Shown piece after piece: positions 34,666-44,423 of a stretch of 64,000 bases of DNA (position 1 is the first letter of the stretch; the number at the start of each line of letters is the position of its first letter). The notes beneath the pieces were generated by a model that did no database searches, was not told where the DNA came from, and saw nothing but the letters and a program-made list of their open reading frames with translations. The stretch is from Planctomycetota bacterium (lineage in GTDB: Bacteria > Planctomycetota > Planctomycetia > Pirellulales > Pirellulaceae): assembly GCA_014238905.1 (NCBI GenBank), contig JABAAE010000006.1, positions 186,001 through 250,000 on the forward strand. Direction: 5' to 3'. The position numbers and the translations under genes were made by a program.

Positions 34666-35661
34666 ATGTTGAAAACGTCCAATCCTACTTCGGTCAATCC
34701 ATTAAGCACGCTTTATCAACCCATTGAAGCGGATATCCAACGGGTGGAGGAGCGGCTCAAAATGGAATTGGTCAGCCGTTTTGATTTGGTTGAAGAGCTT
34801 CTTTTAAAAAGCAACCGATTGTCCGGGAAACGTCTTCGCCCTGCCCTTTTATTGTTGTTCGCCCGGGCGTTGGGAAATGTGACCGAAGAACACATTACAT
34901 TGGCCACTGCCGTAGAAATGATTCACACCGCAACACTGATTCATGATGATATTCTGGACGGCGCAAATCAGCGTCGCCATACTGCCACCCTGCATGCTGA
35001 GTACGGTAACCAAATCGCAATCTTAACCGGCGACTATCTTTTTTCCCACGCATTTTTCCTGACAAGCACCCTCCCAACGACGTATCCAGCTCGCGAAATA
35101 GGCATTTCAACCAACAAGATTTGCGAAGGTGAAATTCGGCAAATTGGAACCAAGGGAAAGTTCCACCTTGCTGAAGAAGACTACATCGAAATCATCGATG
35201 CGAAAACCGCGGCCTTGTGTCGGTGTGCCACGAAACTCGGCGTTTACCTTGGCGATGCGACCGAACATGAGATTCAACTTGCGGCTCAATACGGAACCGG
35301 ACTTGGCATTGCCTTTCAAATCATCGACGACTTGTTGGATATCATCGGCACCGAAATAGAGACAGGCAAATCCTTGGGAACCGATTTGGAACAACGAAAG
35401 CCGACGTTACCTTTGATTCATCTCTTGTCACAAATCAAACCTGGCGAAAAACCTGAAGTCTGCAGACAATTATCCGCTGGGAAAATAGGCAATACCGAAC
35501 TGGCGGAAAAAATGGACCGATACGGTTCTATTCAATATTGCAAGCAAACCGCAAAGAAATTCGCCAACGAAGCTGCCAGTTGTATTGCATGGCTACCGGA
35601 ATCTGCGGCAAAAAAGGTACTAAAGGCACTCCCGGAATTTACGTTGAACCGAGTTTTTTAA
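34666..35661 (+). CDS. Polyprenyl diphosphate synthase
   Basis: Encodes 331 residues. The two aspartate-rich motifs of trans-prenyl synthases are present: DDILD at residues 94-98, followed by GANQRRH, and DDLLD near residue 222 (FQIIDDLLDIIG). Upstream is GKRLRPALLLLFARA. The reaction joins isopentenyl units to make a long-chain prenyl diphosphate; the residue just before the first motif is a small-residue-rich HTATLIH pattern, compatible with octaprenyl or heptaprenyl products for the quinone side chain. ispB-like by overall pattern, but chain length cannot be set by eye. The gene sits 57 bases after moaC. Confidence 0.92.
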   Translation: MLKTSNPTSVNPLSTLYQPIEADIQRVEERLKMELVSRFDLVEELLLKSNRLSGKRLRPALLLLFARALGNVTEEHITLATAVEMIHTATLIHDDILDGANQRRHTATLHAEYGNQIAILTGDYLFSHAFFLTSTLPTTYPAREIGISTNKICEGEIRQIGTKGKFHLAEEDYIEIIDAKTAALCRCATKLGVYLGDATEHEIQLAAQYGTGLGIAFQIIDDLLDIIGTEIETGKSLGTDLEQRKPTLPLIHLLSQIKPGEKPEVCRQLSAGKIGNTELAEKMDRYGSIQYCKQTAKKFANEAASCIAWLPESAAKKVLKALPEFTLNRVF

Positions 35662-35848
35662 TTTGAATCATCGACTTTCAGAATCCCTCGCGTCATCACT
35701 GAGAACCGTTCCGAGAGGTTTGAGTGATAACCGATTGATAAAAGAAAATCTGGTGTAGAGGCCGGCAGCAGAAACCAAACGTCCTCCCAAAGTACCGAAT
35801 CCAAAGCGACGGCAGAAAACAGGAAAGTGATTGATTGGTAACCAACAA

Positions 35849-36712
35849 TCAGGCAACCTTTTCGTCCAGGCAAGGATTAGCTGATGCGAGAAGAGGGGTC
35901 GCCGAGTCCATGACTTTTTTTCGTGCGAAAATCTGGAAGGCTTTTTGGATTCCTAACAACCTCCTGAGGCCATGATACGATTGATAGAGTGCGGCGTAGC
36001 CTCCCAACAGAGGATTGAAATTAAAAAGAGAGCCTAGCATGGGAGTGCGCTCCACGGTCAAGCCGGCCCGCTCGATAAACCGTTTCAGATTTTGATATGT
36101 AAAGGTGTAAGTGTGTTCTGGAGCCCAGAACTTGCGATAGGACGCACCCCGTTTACGAACTCTGGGAGATGCCGCATCTGGAGTCTCCATTACCAACATC
36201 CCTCCAGGACGGATCACGCGATGCCACTCCGCCAGGGTCGCCTGAACGTCTGCGACATGTTCGATCACGTGCCAATTCACCACCACATCGAATTCATTAT
36301 CCGGAAAAGGCAATCTCAAACCATCGACCTTTTGAGCGGACAAGTCACGTTGGCAACAGTAGTCGACAGCATCCTGACTAACATCCACTCCGACCGCGTC
36401 CCAACCGATCTGTCTGGCAGCCTCCAACGTTGCACCGATACTGCATCCTACATCCAGAACGCGTGGTCGGCTGCTCAAATTTAACCGCGATCGAATACGG
36501 TTCAGGCGAATTCGGGCTGTTCGAATTTTCCCTCGGCGATGTACCTCGTAACCCGAGTGATAATCTCCCGCATACGCCTGCTCATCGACGATTTCGCCAT
36601 ATTGATATAATTCGCAGTCTCGGCAGACCCACAACACACTGGAGTTGGGGATTTCGAATTTTTGCAGATTTCCGACTCCACAAAGCTGACAAGGTTCTAC
36701 ACACGTTTCCAT
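35849..36712 (-). CDS. Class I methyltransferase with an N-terminal zinc-ribbon-like segment
   Basis: Encodes 287 residues. The start at 36712 is decided by the strong GGGAGGA 5 bases upstream, although the frame is open to 36901. Residues 8-33 contain two CxxC pairs (CQLC and CRDC), a probable zinc site. The methyltransferase domain starts with VLDVGCSIGATLEAA near residue 85, then WDAVGVDVS and DNEFDVVVNWHVIEHV, typical of Methyltransf_11/UbiE-like enzymes; it lacks the usual GTG in the SAM loop (CSIG instead). The last segment is helical. This arrangement is common in enzymes that act on cell-wall or O-antigen sugars, but the substrate is unknown. Confidence 0.88.
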   Translation of the reverse strand: METCVEPCQLCGVGNLQKFEIPNSSVLWVCRDCELYQYGEIVDEQAYAGDYHSGYEVHRRGKIRTARIRLNRIRSRLNLSSRPRVLDVGCSIGATLEAARQIGWDAVGVDVSQDAVDYCCQRDLSAQKVDGLRLPFPDNEFDVVVNWHVIEHVADVQATLAEWHRVIRPGGMLVMETPDAASPRVRKRGASYRKFWAPEHTYTFTYQNLKRFIERAGLTVERTPMLGSLFNFNPLLGGYAALYQSYHGLRRLLGIQKAFQIFARKKVMDSATPLLASANPCLDEKVA

Positions 36713-37127
36713 TTCGTCCTCCCGTCTCGAATCCCGTTGCAAAACAAATTGTTGGACGAAACGATCGATTTGAGAAGCCCAATCCCGAAAATAGGAATCG
36801 GCGACCTCGGCGATGAGATCGGTGCTCCCATTTGGGTAGACAGAGTCCGCGTTAATCAATCCGCAAGAAACGGCAGGTGAAAACTTTAAAAAATCCCGCA
36901 AACTGGCGACCTGTTATGAAATCTGGACGGGCATGCGATGCGTTGATCAATTTTTTTCGGGATAAATCAAGCCTTTTTTGTACGGAATCGTTAGTAGGGC
37001 GGCACTAAGTCCTTAGACGCTACAAAGCCCTGTATTGGACTTCGTCATTCATGCGATCTGGTTGATTTGTAATTCAAATCCCAAAGGCGAACCCGACCAC
37101 CGACATCAAGCCAATTGAATCAATGCA

Positions 37128-39680
37128 ATGAAACTGACTCTCAGAACCCTGCTCGCTTTTATGGATGGTACCGTTACCGAAGACGAATCGGCGGCACTGC
37201 GGACAAAAATCAAGGCATCTGCGCCAATTAGAGAATTGATCCAGCGAATTCGGAAGGTCGTCAATAATTCGGAATTGCCCGCGCCTCGGAATGATGGATT
37301 GGATTCGACAGGGAATCCCAACAACACCAGTGAATATTTGGACAATTTGCTTGACATCGAAATTGTTCCAAATTTTGAAAAGCTGGCCATCGGTTCCGAT
37401 GTGTTGTTAGCGGAAATCGCAGAAACCCATCAAATACTGGCAGCTTTAAGTGAATTGGACACAGGGATTTCAGGCACGCTCCGCAATCGCCTTTATGAGC
37501 AAGTCGAAACTCTCTATGGAAAGGATGAAGAAGACCCTGACGTTTTCCCGGTTATCGAGGACCACTCTTCCATCAACGAGGAATATGTTGACTCGCCGGT
37601 CAAAAACAAAGCCCAGCCCGATGGATTTCAACTAACACCACCGCCCAGAAAAGCTGAAATAAAGAGCCGGACAAACAGAGAACAACCAGCCTCGGGATCT
37701 TCGTCATCCCTATCCGGCATGAAACCAGGCAAATCCTCTGGTATAGAATTACCCCAATTGAATCACTCCAGTCCGGAGCGACCACCAACACCGGCACCGC
37801 CGGTTATCAAGAAAAATGAAGACGGCGAATCACGTCCTATGGCAGAAGAAAATCAATCGCCTGCTGACGAGGGTGACGATTCGAATTCCATACCACTTCC
37901 CTTGATCAACGATCAAACTCAATCAAAAAATCAGCCAGCGGCTAAAACCACCGAAAACTCGCCTGCAGCCGCAAACCGGATTGGCGAAACAACCGAAGAC
38001 AACCACATACGATTGCTGCCAGTCATTATGGCGACCGCCTGTGTAACAGCACTGATTTGCCTAGTATCGGTTTCCTACTATTACAATGGGCAAGGAAACA
38101 CGGACTCAAAAAAAATCGCCGAAGGAAAACAGCCGGACGCGAATCCCTTGGACAATCTCCTCGACGAAGATCACAAATCTCAACGTGTACTAAAATCTGG
38201 TGAATCTATCGATTCCGCTAAAAAAGAGCCCGGAAAATCTCAACTTGATCAGCAAAAAACCCCGATGGAAACTTCTCCCGATACTGCCAACATCGAGGAC
38301 TTGCCGCCCGTTACCGTAACGCCTTCGTCTCCGGCAGAGGCAACCGGCAAACAAAACCCTTCACCATCGGGCAACATAATTAATCTTGTTGACAATCAAT
38401 CGGCTGAAAAAAAACGACCCGTAAATTCCGATTCGAAGAGGTCAGACAAAGACCTCGATGCCAAGCAGACCAAACCCACGGAAATCAAGAATTCAGTCGG
38501 TCCGGAGTCAGATCCAATCCTGATTGGAAACGGGCCAAAAATAGGCACATTCCAATCCAAGAACCAACCCTGTTTTCGTAAGACCAATCTTCCGAATGCT
38601 GATTGGTTATTTCTTTTTGAAAACGAAACGGTGTTTATCAACGATACCATCGCTGCACTCCCTCAATGCCAGCCGGTCATCGACATTCTGGAATCAATAC
38701 AGATGAAACTCTACGGAATTACATTTGTGACCCTCCATGAAAACCCAGGCAAGACCCTTCCAAAAGTAGAACTGGCCAACGGTTTAGTCGTCTTCAGTAA
38801 CAAAAAAGGCCCCAACACTACGATCGACATATCTTGTGGTGAAATGACATTCCAAACGACATTCGTTGATGCAAAAAGTAATCTGACATTTCTGAGTTTG
38901 AATTCCCCCATCGTTGGCAAGACCGCAGATGGCCCCTTAACGAGTGAAAATGAGACGCAATTACTGGTGCAGATTACGGCTGAAAACGGTCGAGGAATAC
39001 TCAACTACGATGGAAAGGTGGTGACCCTCGAAGCTGGGCAAATGCTCGTTTTGGGAAACAAAGCCCATTCGGTTACCGAGTTCAAACAGCGACCAGTCAA
39101 ACTATTGAAAAAAAAATCGACACTAACCGAAACCTCCAAAGAACTTCTTTGTCAGATAGCCAACCAAAATCGATTTGCCAAAGACTGTTTCACCAAATTA
39201 TCTGTTGATTCAAGATCGTATGTAAGAAAATTTATTGTTCAAGCAGCGTGGGTTCTGGGGGACATCAAACCCATGCTCGCCTTCCTTGAAAATCCGCAAA
39301 ACAGTGCTTTTTGGGGAGAATTGATTTTGTTTTCACGGACGACCTTTTTAAATAACGCAGATTTTCAACAACAACAACGCGAGAGATTCTCAAAATTTGG
39401 GAACGATGCAGGCAAGATCCTGAAGATGATTCAAATCAACACCGATGGAGAGTTGTCATCTGGCGGTGATCGTTTTTTATTGGAATCGCTCGGTGATGAG
39501 CAGCTTTCTGTACGGGTCGCGGCAATTTGGACTTTATTGGCAATCACGGGTGAAACCAAGTTATTTCGGCCCGATGACGATCCCTTGAAAAGAAAAAAAA
39601 GTCTAAAGGATTGGGAAAAAGCATTCGAAAATGACCAGATTCGATTTCGTGTGCCAATTCGACCGGATGTATTCCAATAA
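37128..39680 (+). CDS. Membrane-anchored protein with an anti-sigma-like N terminus and a FecR-like C-terminal part
   Basis: Encodes 850 residues. The N terminus (LRTLLAFMDGTVTEDESAAL) resembles the cytosolic helices of anti-sigma-like planctomycete proteins. Residues about 150-300 are a disordered Pro/Ser/Lys/Asn-rich stretch. One transmembrane helix lies near residue 305 (IMATACVTALICLVSVSYY). A second low-complexity linker (to about 460) leads to a C-terminal beta region in which TIDISCGEMTFQTTFVDAKSN and ILNYDGKVVTLEAGQMLVLG resemble FecR, followed by an alpha-helical tail. This suggests that it senses an extracellular signal across the membrane. No sigma factor gene is adjacent. Function inferred only from architecture. 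Confidence 0.8.
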   Translation: MKLTLRTLLAFMDGTVTEDESAALRTKIKASAPIRELIQRIRKVVNNSELPAPRNDGLDSTGNPNNTSEYLDNLLDIEIVPNFEKLAIGSDVLLAEIAETHQILAALSELDTGISGTLRNRLYEQVETLYGKDEEDPDVFPVIEDHSSINEEYVDSPVKNKAQPDGFQLTPPPRKAEIKSRTNREQPASGSSSSLSGMKPGKSSGIELPQLNHSSPERPPTPAPPVIKKNEDGESRPMAEENQSPADEGDDSNSIPLPLINDQTQSKNQPAAKTTENSPAAANRIGETTEDNHIRLLPVIMATACVTALICLVSVSYYYNGQGNTDSKKIAEGKQPDANPLDNLLDEDHKSQRVLKSGESIDSAKKEPGKSQLDQQKTPMETSPDTANIEDLPPVTVTPSSPAEATGKQNPSPSGNIINLVDNQSAEKKRPVNSDSKRSDKDLDAKQTKPTEIKNSVGPESDPILIGNGPKIGTFQSKNQPCFRKTNLPNADWLFLFENETVFINDTIAALPQCQPVIDILESIQMKLYGITFVTLHENPGKTLPKVELANGLVVFSNKKGPNTTIDISCGEMTFQTTFVDAKSNLTFLSLNSPIVGKTADGPLTSENETQLLVQITAENGRGILNYDGKVVTLEAGQMLVLGNKAHSVTEFKQRPVKLLKKKSTLTETSKELLCQIANQNRFAKDCFTKLSVDSRSYVRKFIVQAAWVLGDIKPMLAFLENPQNSAFWGELILFSRTTFLNNADFQQQQRERFSKFGNDAGKILKMIQINTDGELSSGGDRFLLESLGDEQLSVRVAAIWTLLAITGETKLFRPDDDPLKRKKSLKDWEKAFENDQIRFRVPIRPDVFQ

Positions 39681-39974
39681 TCGAAGAATTTTCTTGGGCA
39701 AAAATGACTCTATTGGGGAAATCAGCCGGTTTTCACCTCTCTAAAGCAGTCAAAAGTGTTGAATTTTGAGACACCAAAGGAGAATCCTGAAAATTATTGG
39801 GTTTGCCCGGCATAGGTGAATTGCCGATTATTTAATAAGATATTAATAAAGCCGACTTGAGCGGTATTCAACCAATGAATCATTTTTGGTTTGCCGAAAT
39901 AAATAGAGCCTACTTCTCAAAGACTTTTGTTTTCAGTTCAGAAGTACGGGTCGTTGTATTACGAGAACAATCTG
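39681..39974. other. Intergenic region upstream of the PTS genes
   Basis: About 290 bases, AT-rich toward the 3' side. TTGCCG at 39821-39826 and TAATAA at 39844-39849, 17 bases apart, could be a weak sigma-70-like promoter for the PTS pair; I rate this as no more than suggestive. Confidence 0.35.
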
Positions 39975-40448
39975 ATGAAATTTTCCGAGTTTGTAAAACC
40001 TGAGGCTATCCGTGCTGAATTAACAGCTACCGATAAAGATGGAGTTATTCGTGAATTGGTAGGCTCTTTGGTCAATTCAGGTCAAATTAATGCCGACCAG
40101 TTGGACGGGATTGTAAAGGCCATCATGAAGCGAGAAGAACTTGGCAGTACCGGCATTGGCCGTGGGATTGCCGTACCCCATACCAAGCATCCCAGTGTGG
40201 AGGAATTGGTTGGAACAGTGGGTATCAGCGTTGAAGGAGTAGACTTCCAAAGTCTCGATGGGGAAAAAGTACAGTTGTTTTTCCTTCTGATTTCGCCACC
40301 AGACCGACCTGGTGACCATCTTCGGGCGTTGGAAAACATATCCCGCCAATTGCGTGATGAAACGTTTTGTCGATTTCTGAAGCAATCCAAGAGTTCTGCC
40401 GACATCCACGAGTTGCTGGAAGAAGCAGACAACAACCAAGCGGTTTGA
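39975..40448 (+). CDS. ptsN: PTS system IIA component, nitrogen/fructose type
   Basis: Encodes 157 residues from the ATG at 39975. The phosphorylated histidine is H69 in [14 protein letters not shown], and the family fold follows, with [20 protein letters not shown]. It accepts phosphate from HPr. No IIB, IIC or PTS enzyme I gene is in view, so a regulatory PTS-Ntr role is more likely than sugar uptake, as for PtsN. The HPr gene starts 11 bases downstream, so the two form an operon. The symbol is by similarity; the fructose-specific alternative is possible. Confidence 0.9.
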   Translation: MKFSEFVKPEAIRAELTATDKDGVIRELVGSLVNSGQINADQLDGIVKAIMKREELGSTGIGRGIAVPHTKHPSVEELVGTVGISVEGVDFQSLDGEKVQLFFLLISPPDRPGDHLRALENISRQLRDETFCRFLKQSKSSADIHELLEEADNNQAV

Positions 40449-40458
40449 TTGATTTAAT

Positions 40459-40764
40459 ATGACTCAATCATGTAGTAGGACAGTGACAGTAAACAACCCG
40501 CAGGGGATCCACCTGCGGCCAGCGTATTTAATTGCAGAACTTGCCGGAAAGTATGAATCGGTTGTCAACTTGGACAAATCAGGATCATCAGTGGATGGCA
40601 AAAGTGTTCTTGAAATTATTGGTCTCGCCGCCGGAAACGGAACAGAACTGAAAATCCACGCTAATGGGCCTGATGCAAACGATGCGGTCGAAGCGATTGT
40701 TCAGTTGTTTGAACAGGGTTTTCCGGGAGAAGAAGCTGCGAAAGCAGAAAATGGACGTGTTTGA
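40459..40764 (+). CDS. ptsH: HPr-family phosphocarrier protein
   Basis: Encodes 101 residues. The phosphorylated histidine H18 is in QGIHLRPAYLIAELA, and a serine equivalent to Ser46 lies in DGKSVLEIIGLAAG (S49). The protein carries phosphate from enzyme I to IIA proteins. It is about 15 residues longer than E. coli HPr through a Glu/Ala-rich C terminus. The IIA gene lies just upstream and an RNase E/G gene follows after a 413-base leader. The rest of the phosphorelay must be encoded elsewhere. Confidence 0.92.
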   Translation: MTQSCSRTVTVNNPQGIHLRPAYLIAELAGKYESVVNLDKSGSSVDGKSVLEIIGLAAGNGTELKIHANGPDANDAVEAIVQLFEQGFPGEEAAKAENGRV

Positions 40765-40794
40765 ATCGGTCGAACGGGTCATTTAAAAACAAAA

Positions 40795-40884
40795 TTCGAA
40801 ATTCGTTTCGAAAGTGAAAAAACAAGTGTATTGGCACGACGAATATCTCGAAATCTCGTTGTCGAAACGTCCGTTTGGGCGTTT
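40795..40884 (+). other. Two hairpins between ptsH and the RNase gene
   Basis: A perfect 7-bp stem with a TTCG loop (TTCGAAA at 40795-40801, TTTCGAA at 40806-40812) and an 8-bp stem with one G-U pair (40865-40872 with 40877-40884, loop GTTT) followed by a short T run. They lie near the start of the long leader of the RNase gene. They may be part of the ptsH 3' end, a weak terminator, or a leader control structure. Confidence 0.4.
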
Positions 40885-41177
40885 TGTAAATGCCAAATTT
40901 AAGTTTAAACTGCGATTCATTAAAGTCGAACTACAAACGACTTCTCTGTGTCAAGTCAGTCGATACCAATTCGACAACGCTACAGCCTATCTGCAAAAGC
41001 GAGACTTGAAGTCCAGCCCAAACAGGGTGATCACTCACGGTACCCGTGATATCTTGAACAGATCAGATCATCATTATTCAAGCTGGCCGACTCCTACAGA
41101 GAATCGTATGGTGTCAACTTGTCTGAATCGCGACAAATGGATTTGCCCGGACCTCGTCCGGCGGAAAGACAAACGCG
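40885..41177. other. Rest of the long leader upstream of the RNase gene
   Basis: About 290 bases. The open frame that spans 40814-41269 is not protein-like and overlaps the RNase start. No promoter can be assigned by eye. Confidence 0.3.
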
Positions 41178-42773
41178 ATGAAAAAGGAAATGCTAATCAA
41201 TGTTTCGCAGCCGGAAGAATGCCGGATTGCGATACTGGAAGACGACGTACTCGAAGAACTCTATGTTGAACGAGCCAGCCAGGACAACTACGTAGGCAAC
41301 ATCTACAAGGGTAAGGTGGTCAACCTCGAACCCGCCATTCAAGCCGCCTTCGTCGATTTTGGCGTTGGAAAAAACGGCTTTCTTCACATCAGCGATGTTG
41401 AGTCGCAGTACTTTCGCCAGGGAGGACATGACCCAGACGCGATTGCCGCCATGGAGCGTGAAGAAGACGAGGCCCGCCGAAAAAACAAGAATGGGCGAGG
41501 TGGTGCACGACGATTCCGATCAAATCGCCCCAGGATTAAGCCTCCAATTCAGGACATTTTCAAACGGGGTGACGAAGTCGTCGTCCAAGTGATCAAGGAA
41601 GGTATTGGGACAAAAGGCCCGACGTTATCTACCTATATCAGCATTCCCGGGCGCTACCTCGTTTTGATGCCCTCATTGGGTCGCGTCGGCGTTTCAAGGA
41701 AAATTGAAGACGAAGATGAAAGACGGGAATTGAAACGGATTATGCTTGATTTAAGCCCTCCCAAAGGGCTTGGATTTATCGTCCGAACGGCTGGTCAGGG
41801 TAAAATGCGAAAAGATCTTTCTCGCGACCTTTCGTACCTGTTGCGGCTTTGGAAGGCGATTGCTCGCCGAATCAAAAAGACGCCCGGACCATGCGATCTT
41901 TACGAAGAAAGTGATATGATCATCCGTACGATTCGAGATATCGTTTCACCGGATATCGATGCCATTTACGTTGATCAACCTGAAGCCTACGAACGGGCCC
42001 ATGAATTCCTGAAACTGGTCATGCCCAAATTCGCCAGTAAATTGACTCGTTATCAAGAAACCGAACCACTGTTCCACAAGTACGGTGTGGAAGATGAAAT
42101 CTTGAAGATCAACAGCCGAGAGGTCCCCCTTAAAAACGGTGGATCGATTGTGATCGATCAAACCGAAGCCCTCGTCGCCATTGACGTTAACAGTGGAAGC
42201 TTTCGAATCGAAGAGTCCGCCGAGGATACCGCTTATCAGCTAAATATGAATGCGGCTCGTGAAATATCCCGTCAGCTGCGATTGAGAGATCTAGGCGGTG
42301 TGATCGTCAATGATTTTATTGACATGCGACGTGAAAAACATCGCCGCAATCTCGAACGATCATTGCGAGATCTGATGCAACGGGATCGCGCCCGTACGAA
42401 AATCCTTCGGACCAGTCCATTTGGACTGATCGAAATGACTCGACAACGAATCCGCCCAAGTCTGAAACGAAGCCTCTACAATGAGTGTCCCTGCTGTAGC
42501 GGTCGCAGCGTTGTCAAGACGTCAGAAAGTATGGCAATTGAAGTGATCAGAATCCTGATGCATGCCACAGAAGTGAGTAAATGTGCCCGAATTACAGTTC
42601 GAGTCAATGAAGCAGTGGCAGCCTATTTAAACAATAAAAAGCGTCGGGAACTCACCGATATTGAGGACAAGAGCAAGATCGCAATCCAAATCCTCGGTGG
42701 CGAAGGACTATTTCCCGAGCACCTGGAAATTGATTCCCGGGACGGCAACGGTAACCAACTGAAGATCAGCTAA
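41178..42773 (+). CDS. Ribonuclease E/G family protein
   Basis: Encodes 531 residues. The order of modules fits RNase G/E: an S1 domain interrupted by an insertion of about 45 Arg/Lys/Glu-rich residues (KNKNGRGGARRFRSNRP), the 5'-sensor region near GFIVRTAGQGK, and the DNase I-like catalytic part with the Mg2+ aspartates in VAIDVNSG and VNDFIDM. The zinc-link CPxC appears as CPCC near residue 440. The family initiates mRNA decay and processes rRNA. It lacks the long C-terminal scaffold of E. coli RNase E, so it is closer to RNase G. ispG starts 3 bases after the stop. Confidence 0.92.
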   Translation: MKKEMLINVSQPEECRIAILEDDVLEELYVERASQDNYVGNIYKGKVVNLEPAIQAAFVDFGVGKNGFLHISDVESQYFRQGGHDPDAIAAMEREEDEARRKNKNGRGGARRFRSNRPRIKPPIQDIFKRGDEVVVQVIKEGIGTKGPTLSTYISIPGRYLVLMPSLGRVGVSRKIEDEDERRELKRIMLDLSPPKGLGFIVRTAGQGKMRKDLSRDLSYLLRLWKAIARRIKKTPGPCDLYEESDMIIRTIRDIVSPDIDAIYVDQPEAYERAHEFLKLVMPKFASKLTRYQETEPLFHKYGVEDEILKINSREVPLKNGGSIVIDQTEALVAIDVNSGSFRIEESAEDTAYQLNMNAAREISRQLRLRDLGGVIVNDFIDMRREKHRRNLERSLRDLMQRDRARTKILRTSPFGLIEMTRQRIRPSLKRSLYNECPCCSGRSVVKTSESMAIEVIRILMHATEVSKCARITVRVNEAVAAYLNNKKRRELTDIEDKSKIAIQILGGEGLFPEHLEIDSRDGNGNQLKIS

Positions 42774-42776
42774 GTT

Positions 42777-43916
42777 ATGAAAGTTGTACGCAACCCAACG
42801 CGCTCGGTTCGAATTGGTTCCCTGACGATCGGTAACGGTCATCCGATTGCCGTGCAGAGCATGACCGCAACGAAGACCCAAGACATCGATGCGACGGTGG
42901 AATTGGTTCGTCTTCTCGAATCCGCTGGTGCTGACGTGGTCCGAATTGCCGTTGACAACCGTAAGGACGCAGCGGCTCTTGCAGAAATACGAAAACAGAC
43001 CAACGTCAACCTGTCGGTTGACCTGCAGGAAAATTATCGTCTCGCTGAACATGTTGCACCCCATGTCGACAAGATCCGGTACAATCCGGGCCATTTGTAT
43101 CACCACGAAAGGGAGAAACCCTGGATCGAAAAGGTCCGTTACATTGTTGGGATTGCTGCAGAGCATCAATGTGCCGTTCGTGTCGGTGTCAACTGCGGAA
43201 GCGTCGACCCGGCCAAAAAAGAGAAATACCCCGCAGACGATTCGATTTCTCCAATGCTGGAAAGTGCGTTGGAGCATTGCGAATTACTGGATTCGCTTAA
43301 TTTTGACCAATACTGCGTTTCGTTAAAGGACTCCGATCCGAAACTGGTTGTTGAAGTCAATCAACGGTTCGCCGCCAGACGAAATGACATCCCTTTACAT
43401 CTCGGCGTTACTGAAGCCGGTATGCCACCCGATGGAGTCATCAAAACCCGGATGGCGTTTGAGCAATTGATCTCCAAAGGCATTGGGGATACCGTGCGAG
43501 TTTCGCTGACTGTGGCCAACTCCAGAAAGCATGAAGAAATCGCAGCAGGCAAGTCAATCATTGAGGATGTTCACGCTGGTCGCGTTCGCGGTTTCGTCGA
43601 TTACGGATTAAAAACACTCAATATTATTTCCTGCCCCAGTTGTTCTCGGGTCGAAAACGAGGCCTTCGTTGAACTGGCTGAGCAAGTCAAGGAAATGACC
43701 GCTTACGCCCAAGATCATCAAATCACGATCGCAGTGATGGGATGCCGCGTCAACGGCCCCGGCGAGACCGATGATGCGGACCTTGGACTTTGGTGCGGAC
43801 CAAACTATGTCAACCTGAAAAAAGGGACACAATCCATAGGCGCGTTTAAGTACGATGAAATCCTTGCTCGGCTGAAATCGGAGCTGGATCAGATCATCGC
43901 CCACCGTGTCTCCTGA
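42777..43916 (+). CDS. ispG: 4-hydroxy-3-methylbut-2-enyl diphosphate synthase
   Basis: Encodes 379 residues, the short bacterial form. It reduces methylerythritol cyclodiphosphate in the MEP isoprenoid pathway and holds a 4Fe-4S cluster bound by cysteines in SCPSCSR and in [15 protein letters not shown], plus a final acidic ligand in the same segment. The start [19 protein letters not shown] and RYNPGH segment confirm the family. It follows the RNase gene by 3 bases, so it belongs to that operon. A short AT-rich terminator follows. Confidence 0.96.
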   Translation: MKVVRNPTRSVRIGSLTIGNGHPIAVQSMTATKTQDIDATVELVRLLESAGADVVRIAVDNRKDAAALAEIRKQTNVNLSVDLQENYRLAEHVAPHVDKIRYNPGHLYHHEREKPWIEKVRYIVGIAAEHQCAVRVGVNCGSVDPAKKEKYPADDSISPMLESALEHCELLDSLNFDQYCVSLKDSDPKLVVEVNQRFAARRNDIPLHLGVTEAGMPPDGVIKTRMAFEQLISKGIGDTVRVSLTVANSRKHEEIAAGKSIIEDVHAGRVRGFVDYGLKTLNIISCPSCSRVENEAFVELAEQVKEMTAYAQDHQITIAVMGCRVNGPGETDDADLGLWCGPNYVNLKKGTQSIGAFKYDEILARLKSELDQIIAHRVS

Positions 43917-43935
43917 ATTTCCAACGGAAATTTTT
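43916..43935 (+). terminator. Probable terminator after ispG
   Basis: A 7-bp AATTTCC/GGAAATT stem (43916-43922 with 43926-43932), loop AAC, then a run of T to 43935. It begins on the last base of the ispG stop. The stem is AT-rich. Confidence 0.5.
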
Positions 43936-44423
43936 CTGCGAAAAACCAACTACTGCCAGCCGTGGTTTTATCGGCAATTGATACAAGCGGTAGCCTTGGA
44001 AAAGGCATTGGTCACTTTTTTTGAACAATGCGAACCGGTGCTTCGATTGGTTTCGATGACGATGAATAGAAAACGCAAATCGAGAATTGGATTAAGAGAT
44101 CTCCTAAAGTGAAACCGCAATCAGATACACCGGATGTTCTGACTCCTGGTGATCCTGAATGAGAATCGGAACGCGAGCCATCGGTTACGGAAATCCCTTT
44201 CATCATGCCTGTCGTCGAGGACCTTCGTGACATTAGTCGGCAAACGGGGATTGAATTCGGCTAATTTATTCGATTGCCCCAATCAGATTTACTTTCACGT
44301 CGGCCTGGCATTTTGTTAAACTGACGTCTGAGAATCCGTCGGCAGTCGCTTGATCGCTGTTACGGGAATTCGTTTTCCAAAGAGATTTTTCGGAGCTTGT
44401 TTCTTTTAAAAAGGTAAATGAAG
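43936..44423. other. Intergenic region before the EF-hand gene
   Basis: About 490 bases. Small frames on both strands (43906-44112 and 44012-44233) look like chance. I see no clear gene, tRNA or promoter. AAAGG at 44410-44414 is the probable ribosome binding site for the ATG at 44424. Confidence 0.4.

Noticed and set aside
40814..41269. 151-residue frame across the RNase leader
   Set aside because: Runs into the RNase gene in another frame and resembles no protein.
43906..44112. 68-residue frame overlapping the ispG end
   Set aside because: No start signal, no protein character, and begins inside the ispG terminator region.
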